A stretch of DNA of 64,000 nucleotides, taken from Paraspadella gotoi. Lineage: Eukaryota > Chaetognatha. Shown here piece after piece: positions 23,501 through 35,500 of this stretch (positions are counted from its first letter, which is position 1; the number at the start of each line of letters is the position of its first letter). The position numbers were made by a program, and so were the translations under genes. The stretch covers positions 25,449,367 to 25,513,366 of the forward strand of contig CM119263.1 in NCBI GenBank assembly GCA_051294375.1, written 5' to 3'. The notes below the pieces were generated by a model that worked only from the letters and a program-made list of their open reading frames with translations, was not told the origin of the DNA and made no database searches.

Positions 23501-26500
23501 CAAAATAGAATTTTTCTTTATTTATAATTTAATTTTCTTTTTTCAAATTTTATTTTTTTTAGTATCAAAATTTGTCGTCAATCCAGATTTTTCTTATGCT
23601 ATTGCGACGATCCTTATGCTTTTAAGATTTTTTTATTTTGGGGTATTTACTGTATAAGTCAAATAAATATACAGCAGTCATGCACTGGTTCCGATTCTGT
23701 TGGGTTTAGCCTATCTTTCAAGCACATAACGAAAAAAAGAAATAATAGCAATTAATCCAAATTTTGTTCTCAAAGTTTATCATCATTTTTGTTTCTTACT
23801 GTTTTTGCCAAACATGCCCTTTAAAATTATAAAAATATAGATTAGCTAATGAAACTACAATGTCTTAGGTACATTTCGTTGCCCGAACAAAGAAAATTCA
23901 TTGATATCATAGTCTCAATATGGAGCCTTGCAATACCTCGTTTTCTTCGTAATTTACCCCTTTATTGATAAAGGCCTTGTATTATAATAAAAAATAAAAC
24001 AACAATTTAACCATACGGCTACATGCATTAGCGTGTTATTGAAAGATTGTAGTGATTTTTTTAATAAAAATTATTTATATTGATATATCTAATGGACAAA
24101 ATGCAAAGGTTTTAATTTGCACCTGAGGATGACCACAATTTAAAAATCTGATAATAAAGTCTTTTAGCCCTATGTCAGTAATTTTTAAATCAGGGGGAAC
24201 AAAGTTTGAACTCCTAAATTTTCATATTTAAATCATATGTTTTTAAGGTTGCTACTTTTTATTACCAATTAAGTCACTCAGCCGAAGCTAAAAATTTAGT
24301 GGAACCAAAAAGAAAATTTAACGAACGCAGATTTGTTTTAAAAATTGGGTGTGAAAAATGACCATTTTTTTGTAAATTATTTTTCAATGCATGAATCGAT
24401 TGATTTGAAATGTTGGATCAACAATATTGACATCATTTCCTATCAGTAAATGTAAAAATATGTAAAATAACATTATAAACGACCAGGTAACTTGCCTATC
24501 TATGTAAAGGCATTATGGGTTAATTTTCTTTTCGCCGACCGGGCTTAGGGTTAAGGGTTAGGGTTAAAGATAATTTAGGGTAATTGCGTAATAATTTTTA
24601 TTATTTTTTTTTAAAAAAGAAGTATATTTAAGTAGTTTTTCAAAAGACCCCGGTAGGCGAAAGTGAAATTTTTGCTAATTATCTGATCAGCTGCTTACCG
24701 TTAATGATCTTGGGCTGATCCGGCATTGTTTGCGCAAACTTGTTCATTTTATGCCATCAAAATGAGTAAGCGAGGGGACCGAGGTGTTTGTTGAAGACAT
24801 GATATTCTGATGATTGTTAATTATGCGTATCACCTAAAAGGCGCTATGCTGACGCCAGCACCAATCATCAATACTGGAATGGAAGCATCCGATGGAAGAT
24901 GAAAACTTTCTTGAGGCTGGATGAATGCATAGACGAAGCAGTTCGCCGTATGGGATGCCATCCAGCTCGAACAAACACTGTAGGCGCCCTCCCGGTTTCC
25001 CTCTTTTAAAAATATGATTTAAGTCTTCACAAACTTGTTAATATTATTTAATAATTGAAAGCGAGTGTTTTTTAAATTTAAAGGTGTTACCTCTTTCTTT
25101 AAACACGTTAGTAACAATTCTGACTTTGTTCTCGTACGGTGACGACGCGATGGTATACAAACGCGGCATCAACGGTGGGAATCGTTGAAGAAGCGTTTTG
25201 TAGTCGATGTATAGGTGAGTGAATGTTAGCAGTAGTTCCGCCAGGGTAACTGCTTTTCTAAAACACCATCGGGCGTAGGTTTGTGCATCCTAAAAATCAT
25301 GCAAGATGTACTCAGGACTTGAGGAAAAAACAACCTAAAAATCGCGTCATACTGTGGCAAGCGCGTTCAGCAGTTTTTTCTCCCGCAAGTCCGTAGTCGT
25401 GCTGACAAATTCTGCCAAAATTTCTTGCGACGGGGGAGATGTTATGTCCAGAAAAAAGGTCAACGCTTCTCTCAGCGTTACGCGGGGAGGAATGTGTGAT
25501 GGCCACACCCAAAATTTCTTTGTACCTAAGTTCTTAAGTTCTTAATTAAAAAAATCATTTTTTTAGTTAATCCTTATGTCAAACATTATGAAACCCACCA
25601 TACGAAGTGTCTATAGATTTTCTCTTGCTGAGAACTATGACTTCGTTTCTATCTGGTGCCCCTTTCATGAGTCTCGAAAGGATCAAGTTTACAGATAAAG
25701 GATGATTCTGTGGAAATATTCCGAGATCGTCTCCTGGTCGAAAATCCGGTACCTTTCCGGCGACTGTGACAAAATCCGTTAGCAGCCGCTTATGACTACG
25801 GAATCGATTAGATTTATAGTTAAGAATTATTATGAAGAATTACGAACATCGTGCGAAATTTTTGTTCACCTAAAATCTTCACAGTAAATAATTTCATTTT
25901 TGATGATCCGAAGAGGCATAACTTCTTGTCGATGAATCTTTCCCAAATCGGCACAAAGATCCTCAGCAGTCTTACCTACATAAAATTAAATAATTTATTT
26001 ACTCTATATATATATGATATATTTCTTATGGGCACTCTCATTCTCTATCAGTATTCATCTAATGTTACTTAGTTTTTGTCCTCGTTCAACGACAAACTTC
26101 CATGAGCTGTTATCTTGTGTTTTAGCGATGGATAGCGGAAAATCGACAATGTCTGAGTGCCCAAAAATTTTGACCAAAACCTTTTATGGAAAAATAAATT
26201 GATTCCCTGCCGTGTCTGTCATCAAAAAATTAAAATATCCTACCGCCACAGTCGCCTTTAACCATTTTAAAAATTCTGCGTTTTGACCCGTAACTTCATT
26301 GGCCTCCGTCAGAGGAATTATACTTTGAGCACCGCCAGATTCCAAAATGGTGGAGAGATGTCGTGCCGTCGCCCCAAAATCTGGGCTTGCACTTGTGTCT
26401 AACGCCAAGCAAGCAAATCTGGAAAAAGGAAACATTGTAAGATTTATTTTCCTTTTCGGCAATGCCAGTGGAGATAACTCAGAATCCCTTCACCCAAGAG

Positions 26501-29500
26501 ACATAAATTGTGGCTCATTTTGTAGCCCGCCATCTGGCATTTCTGTTGATATCAATTTTTACATAATTCTACTTCTTTGTACTTTGTACTTCTTTGGTAT
26601 TAAGTTCTCTGCTGCAATGAAGTCTTCGAATTTGTCAATCAACGATTACCTTAAACTCCTAAGCTTCTGACTCCTGACTACTTCAAAGTTATAAATCCAA
26701 TCAAAGTTGGATGGAGCCTCTGCGATTAGGAGGACAACGTCCTCGAATTCCATATCACTTGGATTGTATTGAGGCGCGTAAACCAACTAATTATAAATTA
26801 CTTAATTACATTAACCAAAATTATTTGAAAAGTAAATCAGGATAATAACTACTTGTGTTTTAAAATACTCTTGTAACGAATACTTGACAAGTGTAGCATA
26901 ATGTTGGCTGACACCATGCAGGCGCGTGTATATTATAGTGACGCTATTAAAGCGACGTCGTGTGATGTGTCCAATCATGCGAACAAAAAAACGTATGCAT
27001 AGAGATATTGACTTCAGGTGGCCGTGATGACGCCAATTAAGTAATAGACGACGTTGCTCATTGGCCTTGAGTCGAAATTTGCTCCACACGTACTTTCGCT
27101 CCACCTCCTCTTTTAAAAGAAAAAAAATGGCTTGAACTAGTATCTATAAATTTAGATTAAATTATTAATATAAAATTAAAATAATAGCTTAAAATTTTGA
27201 CCGACTATATCGAGCAATTAATAACGTTACCTAAAACTTTAAAGCTCGGTTGGTAATTTTCATCTGGAGCAAATTTTGCGTAATCTTTTTCACTTAAACA
27301 TCCTTGTATGGCTTCACCGGCTGTGGTTTTTAAATCCAAATATATTTGCTTGTTTTTTGCCTTCGTTTGCTCATCGACGAATTTTTCTAGCATGATCGCT
27401 GCTTTTTCATCCGTCAATACAAAAGTACCTTCCAACTGAGAGTCGAAAGTAGTATGTGACATTACAAACAATTCGAAGTAAGTGTACCTGGAAACTGAAA
27501 AGGACGGCTTCTTGTAAAGTTTCTATAGCCGATTTCCTCCAATGACTTGGAGGAGCAGTGACATCTAGCTCCATTAGTTTTCCGACCTCTGCCGAATAAT
27601 TATACCTAAAGGTTCAAAAATGTTGATACGTCGTGTACGCTTAACTGCCGCAACCCATCTAATTATAAATATAATTGATTATTCTAACCGGGACTCTTCG
27701 TTAAAGGGACCCCGTGCTAGTGATGACGCCAAGTGAATTCCATTGAATGGAGCTGCACTGTATTGAATGCCACCAATCGTTATGCCAATATTCGAAGTTG
27801 TTGGCAGAGCAAACCAACGCAGATTTAATGTCTCCATTTGGTACCTAGTATTAAACACCACGAAAAAAGCTGTAAAATCATAAAGTTTTCAAGTTGTTTT
27901 ACGATTTTACAGTTTCAGATTGTTTCAGCCTCTTCCTGAAATACTATTTTTCCCTCTATTTCCTCACTCCTTTGTTACCCCTTTAATAGACGTTTCATGG
28001 ACCCTTACTAGTCTTAATGCTGACTCCAGTAGCCTGATTAACTTTAGGAAGATTAAAAACTAAACATTTATTTTTATTATGTTCTAAGAACCTGATTTTT
28101 CCCCAAAAGCTTACTTAGGATGTCGGAGAGCAATTATTTTTATAAGTTTTGATGGTATTTCAAACATTTGTGGATCATTGTAATCTAATTGAATAAGCAG
28201 TGGGAGAACATCCCAATTGGTATATTTTGATTTCCATCCTAACTTTCTGCATAATTTAGTAAGGTAGACCGTACAAGGATCCCCAGTAATGGTGCCGTTT
28301 AAAGTTTTATAACCAGCAAACTGTATTAATTTTTTATTCCAGATTCTGTATTGTTGTCCATTGGGCCCAGTAGGACGAAAAATGGTTATAGCCGATCGTA
28401 TTTTTCCATTGTTCGTGGCTAATATTTTTAAAGAGTTATGTAAACTAATCAAAGAAAAGTCTGCTATTTCATTCAGTTATTGATATAATATAAGTTTTGA
28501 TTGAAAGCTTGCAGGGACCTGCTATGTCATTATCTTGTAAGATAGCTTATTTATTAAATGAATGGATAATTTTTATATTGGTTGTACCAATTTCATAATA
28601 TAATTAAAGTGGTCCCAATTTAAAATGTTTTTGCTTTTAAGTTTAACTTAAAGTACCATATTTTATGTGGTTGCAACAAGCCCTAAATATGCTGTGGCAG
28701 TCATTTAAGTGCCGACAATCAAATATTTGAAGAGATCGGCCCACATAACGACCAAGACACGTGGCTGCATTTTTGAAGGCGTCTTTAACTCCAAATATTA
28801 ACTCTTCTCTGGTATGATCATATGTATTGTTTTGAGCTATACTAACGAGTACCTATGATTAAAAAAAGATAAAATTGTACATTCACTGCTTATGAGCATA
28901 AACGTAAAAAATATTACCGCAACCACCTTTAACCCCTAACCCTAAATCTCCTTAACCATAACCAAACCTTACCAGTTTTTGATATTACCAAAAAAAGTAA
29001 TGATATATACTATTATATAGTATTTCATACTCCGCTCCTGCCAACCCAAAGGACTCGGGTTCGCGCCCTACTGATCACAAGTAAAAGCGGGACGGGGCGT
29101 TTAACCCACCTGTAGTGGCGGACTACAGGCGATCCGAAGTTCGGGACCTTGTGTTCAACGGACGGTGAACTGATCGCGGAATCGTCTTCCACATTATGCG
29201 AATAAAAATATAACGACTGGTACAGTTCCAGTCGGCGAAAGAAAAATGGTGCCAAAAAGAACATGGTTTTGTTGGCAACAAGTAATGCCTAATAAATTTA
29301 TCACCTGGTGTAAACGTTGACGGTGTAGATCTGTACCAAATAGGCCTCGATGCTCAAAATATTTTTCTAAGAATAATTGAGCTTCTTTCATCATGGAAGG
29401 TCTAAAATATTACATTCTCTTACTATTGTGTTTCGACTCCAATTTCATTGCGTTTCGTATGTTGTGAAAACAAAGTTTTATTTTTTACAAACAACTACAG

Positions 29501-32500
29501 TTGTAAAAGCAGCAGGACCAGACAACCGCCCGCCTCACCGTTAGCTTTGTCTTAAATTTTCTCTTTCTTTTCCCTCTCTATGTACATATCTCGAACTATT
29601 TTACTATTTCGTTTTTTTGAAAAACTTTTACTTTTACAACATTGATAAATTAAAAATATTGTTTCTAAATAATGTCCCCTCTTTCCCAACTGACCATATT
29701 TCATTTCCCTTCACTCTCCTTCAATCTCTTCTGACCTTACCTTCAGCCATTTGCCATTAGTCGAAACATGTCCGCTATAATATCAATGAAAAATCCTATT
29801 TTGTTGTTTAATATGACTGATTAAAGAATAAAATAAAATTTGTTTTAAAAAAAGTTATTTATTCATATTTATCAAATATGGATGGATTTAAATGGATGGA
29901 TAATTTTTAGATTGGTTGTACCAATTTCATATAATAGTGAAATAAAATGAAAATAGTATCAGAGCATTGTTTACTATTCTTTTCATCTTATTTTTTGAAT
30001 ACTGTTTGCTAAAAATACATGCTGTTTATTTTTAAAAAAATATATTTTATATATTTTATTTTGACGGTTTTCCTTTCGTTTCGTTGGTAAAGAATTTAAA
30101 ATAAGATATATTTTATATATATTTTATATAGATTTTTGTTAATTGGAGGTATTATTGCTGTTACCACATACAAAATTTTAATATAATCCATCCATCCAAT
30201 CTCGAGTAACTAGAGATTAAAGCAAAAAGGGGATAGGTGGACATATGGAAAGACTAACAGACAGATAACAATTTTTTTTATAATTTAATATTTTTTAAAT
30301 GATTCAAGTGATTGATTGACCAACCCAAAAAGCAAATAAAAGGGATGATCGAGTTGATTGTGCTTATTGAGATTAATGGTTAATTCTCATTGAGAATAAT
30401 GGTTTTGTATAAAAAATTAAAATATCAAAAAAATTAAAAAAATTTGCCTTTTTCAAAATCGAAAGGCTAGAGGCTGATTTTTTTAGAATTGCAAAATTGT
30501 TTTCTTAACTCGAAATCCATTATTCTAAAGTTTCAAAATATTTTTTTTCCAAAATCATTGAATAATTTTTTTTTATTAATTTAAAATGTTTTTTATAATG
30601 TTGTTTTTGTTTGAAAGAATTGGAAAAAAGGGAAAACAGTAATTATGTAAGGTTTTTAAAAATACTTAAAATATTAAATAATTAGACATAAGGGGAGTAA
30701 GCAGAAATAAATTCCTATTAAAAAAAAATTAAAATGAATTTGTTGTTATTCAGATTAATTGACTAATTATAAGCTAATGAAGTAATGATTCATATAAATT
30801 GAGGAAATGTTGGGTTAAAAAATATTCATCTTGGTCTCGGTTAATAATTAAGTTATTGTTAGTTTTGTTTTAATAATATTAATTATTTTTACATTTATAA
30901 AAACAAGTCGGAAATTTTATAAGCGTTTTGAGCTATATTGTTTCATCTTTTTTCCCCATTTTTGATCTCGTTAGCTTTTTTGTTGATGGTCAAGAGTTAT
31001 GGTCAGATACAGTAATATGCACATCGCACATATTACCAAAAGTAACAATCAATTAATTTGGTTTAGAAACCATTTTAAAGAGACAAAATCAGCACGAGAC
31101 CATTTCGCCACGTTATTTTTCATTGTGTCTTATAAAAAAATCGCTGTTTGTAACAAATAAAACTTTTTCTCTTACTAAAAATTTTAACTAATAGTATCGT
31201 GGTTCAAAACTCACGTATTGACATTGTTTTGATTGAAGCCCATATTGAATCTTTCACATTTTGGCGAGTTCGAATTTAAATTATCAGGAATAACGGCGAA
31301 TTCGAGAAGATCAGTAATAGGAGCAGGAGTGCGGACGAATTTTTCAGTAACCTCCGATTCCGAATCTTGAATTTCTTTTTCTTTGCTGGTCTTTCTTTGA
31401 TTAATAATTTTTTCTTTATCGGGTGCTTTCACGGCTTTTGTTGCGAATGTTGGTGGGTTGTTCATTTTATCTAAAGAATTGTGGACGCAACAAGTTGTGG
31501 ACGCAACAACTTGTTGCGTCCACAGAATACATATTTTTTCATCAATCACTTTTTGAGCGAAATTTTGTTTCATATAAAAACTAGAATTCTAAAAGTTTTT
31601 AGTTCTACCAGTCGCTTGTGAAGCTCTTTTGGGTTCTTTAACCATTTCTTGCCCCTTATAGAGTGTTTCGTAATATTTAGGAATTGTTGAGGGATCAACT
31701 CCAATAGAGGGTCGCGGCGATGATCGTGTTTTTGCAACCGGTAACTCTTTAGTTGATAATTGATTGTTTGTTGGCTCTTCTTCACAATTTGTTTCACTTT
31801 TTTCTAACAAGAAAATTAATTTATGCTAGGTTAAATTCTGTGTGTTATTATTATTATTAGTTATTACTTTTTGGTAGCACTGGTGGGACTTTTTTTTTCT
31901 CAATGTATGGTGTGCTGTTATCATCTTCTTGCCAGTGATTTATATTTGTTTCTTCGGTCTTCTTTTTGGGCATAGTGATCAATTAAAACTGTAATTAAAC
32001 ATTAAATTTCTAAATGAATTTTCAAGGATAACGGCGAAACAATTGTAAATCTTAAAAATAATTATCTTATTATCATTATCAGCGATTCAGCGCGGAAAAA
32101 AGATTATTAAAAAGATGAGGAATGATAAATTTTGAATAAATAATATTAACCTAGGCATGATTTACTTACTTTTGAGGCTTTGATTATACCGACTTACGAG
32201 TTGTACTGTTTTTGAACTAATCGTTTTAACTGCCACTTAAAAACAAAAACTAAAAAAAACATAAATAAACATATCTATTTTCTTTAAGCCGGATTTGTAA
32301 GCGGAGATTCTTTTTTCTATCGCGCAGGTTTGACTAAAGAAGGGCATCTCATCGAAGACCTTCGCCTTCTCAGACGGAGCGGCAATGAAACTTCTCCATA
32401 TGTTGTGTCGGACAAAACTCCTTCAATGTTTTTGCGCCATTCCCAGTCTAGCAACGGAGTTTCGTCCAACGTTGGCAATCCGCCTCCCTCGTTTCACAGG

Positions 32501-35500
32501 TTTCATTTGAAAATTTATTGTACAATGTACACAGTGTACACTGTTCAGTATACATTGTTAACATTTAACAATGTAATTGGCTTTAAAAATATCTATAGGA
32601 CAACATATAATATAGTACTTGAATCAAACCGATTAAATAAATTAAACTCAATAAACTCAATCAATCAACCAATCATCAGCGGCCATTGGTGCAGTAGGCA
32701 AGTCATTCGCCTCCCAACACAAATGTCCGGGGTTCTAGCCCGGTGGTCGCCTAGTAGTTAAGAGAGACGGGGCGCTTAATCCGCCTGTAACACAGTGTTA
32801 CAGCCTGATCCGAAGCTCAGAGACTGCTTAAATATTGAACGGTTCTTTCACTAACTCATAACAATTATTTCTGTAACAATATTCTTACTCGGATTTGTGG
32901 CCCGAAACGATCTGGCCAATGATTTTAGGGCAATTTTTTATTTATTTCAGGACTAATTTATATTTTATAACCTCTTTTTTCTCACCTACAACTATAACTT
33001 TTTCGGACAGGCCGCCGTACATTGCACCGACTGGCCTTCCTCCAAAATCACCCACGCCTCGTCCTAGTCCATCCATCCTCTCAGAGGCTCCACAAGATCT
33101 TCGTGTCAAGCCTCTTAAGTCCGGACCGGCGCCTCGAAGTTCTATTACGGGAAAATCCAATTGCATAACGTCCACTCAAGCGGCGAAGATGCCGCACGTT
33201 GCATCGGCGTTGTTTGCGACCTTGATGACGACATTAACAACTACAACTACTACGACTTCGACAATGTCCTTGGATTCATCGAGATGTGTCGGACGATCAC
33301 ATTCTCCGTCTAAACGCGACTTTAAGTTTCTAAGTGATACTGTTTCCTCGGGGTCTTCTGATGTCGTTGGTCACAATTCCTCGTCTAAAGTTTCGTCAAC
33401 AACCCTTGTTCGTTCTTCCATCTCTGGAACGGCCAATCCGGGCGGATACTTGGATCATTTTAAGTCCTTCGTAGAAAGCAATGCCTTATTCAACACTAAC
33501 TGCCCTGAACGCTTTCCGAGCGCGAGCGAAAATATCGGTTTAAGCAAAACAGAAAACGTTATTTTAGGTGCTAGTGGATCATATAGTACACAAATTGCGT
33601 CCTCCAAGTCAAAAGCGACGTCATCGGAATGTGGGAGCTCGTCAGAATGTCCGACTTCGTTTCCGTCATCATCTTCTTTGACTTCTCAGACTCAGACTTT
33701 TCTCGCGCCTTTCGTAAGCGACGTTCACAGCACACCCTCGTCGATATCTTTTGTTTCGTCGTCGGACGTTACTTCGTTACCGGCGACCAACATTTCCGTT
33801 GCTCCTCAATTGCCGCCTGATCCCTCCAACCCTTCAACCGGAAACGTTGCTCGACCGTTGGGTCATCCCAAGTTAAAAAAGGCCTGGCTGAGACGTCACG
33901 AAGACGAAGATGTGGGAAAATCTATTGATGCGTCCGATGTCGAATTGAAGACTCCGGAAAGTTCCTCTGCCACGAGTGACGTCACTACCATCACTGTTGC
34001 GCGAGTGACCGAAGTGGTCGGTGCTAATCCTTTGGCAAACCGGCGCCCTTGTCTGGAAAAGTCGCTTTTTGATTCGAAAATATTCGACAGCGAAACAAAA
34101 AACAAGATCCTTATTTCGAAAAGGTAATTCAAAATCGGTTTTGATATTCTTTAAGAATTCTTCAATTCCGTTTCACTTTTTTTTTAGATTCGAACAAAAC
34201 GGTGATGAAAAGATGTTCTCAGCGAAGGAAAAAATGAAAAAACAATCTTATCCCCGTTCATTCGTGCCAAAAAATTCTGGAAAGATATTAGTGGAGTTAC
34301 CACCATCGATCAATCCAGAATGCACAGGCGAAACTACAAGCACAGTTTCTGAATATGAATCAATTGTGAGTAGTGAAGAGCACAGCGACGGCACATCATG
34401 TTAAGTCTTGATCTCACTTTTCATAACAACTTTAATAATACCGTTGAAGTATACGAATTACAGTATTCGTAAACAGAATCATGGATGTTAAAATAGTACT
34501 GAGCCCGAACGTCGTTTTGATAAACGTATTTATTTATAAAAGTTTTATAAAATCGAGGCTCACATCAAAAGTTCAGTAGTTTTTAAAAAAGCTTTTATGA
34601 TGAAAACAAATTTAGAAAACATAACATATATAATATATTATATCTGAAATACATGGAGCATGGGCCATAAGTCCGATTACGCAGCAACTAGTGGTAACAA
34701 GGAAAATGTGAATTAGAATTATATAATAAATTGTAAAGTTGGGTAGTTAAGCGCGAAAAAATTCGTCAAAACGGATTGATTGGCACCTGAATAATTGTCT
34801 TATGGAAATGCGATAAACTAAAAAACTATTTGCAGTAAATCACCTTTACATATTTGTAGTATCACAGTTTTGAGAGTTTAGCCAAACCATCATTCGTTTT
34901 ATTTACTCTTTGAAAAATATTTCGTGTTTCCTAATTAATTATACATATTTTAATATGGCGTCTTCGAACTTTGGACATTCGACGCATATTATTTTTACTC
35001 GTAACATGTCCTAAATGTTCTAGCATTGTTAACCCAAAGTATTTTCCTTCAATTTAATAAAGATAAGCTCACGTTTAATAACATATACAAAATGCTGTTA
35101 AATTTATTTGTACATGTTTCTAAAAATATATTTTCAGAATATCTTTTTCCCATGTTTAAAAAATTTTAAACATATTTTTTAAGCACCGTTCTCTTGTAAT
35201 CAACGTCGTGAAAAGCATTTATTCAGTTTCTTTACTGTAAACTGGGTAAAGTGTCGGTTTTTTAATTGGTGTAACTCCAGTGTAGGACGGGGTTTTTTAA
35301 AAATAAATTTGCTATTCATGCAATCTAAGGTAGGGGTAGCCGCACTCAATGGGGTGAGTCAAAAATTTACAGTGAGTACATGCTTAAACGAAATATATAC
35401 ATTTTAAGTATACTTTCAATAGACAAAAAATTTCTTATATGATTCCAGAATCTATACCCTAGTAATTAATTTTTTAATATTTATTCATAGATGGGAAAGG

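Noticed and set aside
24535-24605. A true telomeric insertion or chromosome-end fusion
   Set aside because: TTAGGG units are few and degenerate, and the flanking words match repeat R2.
21582-31973. Calling the NOS-like locus a pseudogene
   Set aside because: Loss of catalytic motifs suggested it, but 21 exons keep GT-AG borders, matching phases and open frames over about 3.8 kb of coding sequence, which is unlikely for a decaying copy.
32679-32750. A functional tRNA-Gly gene
   Set aside because: Acceptor and T stems pair, but the anticodon stem does not, and a conserved SINE body follows that is shared with another locus.
34188-34404. KDM3 ending at the TAA at 34402
   Set aside because: A strong donor (ATT|GTGAGT at 34366) lies upstream of that stop, and the zinc-finger and JmjC exons of the same family follow in phase.
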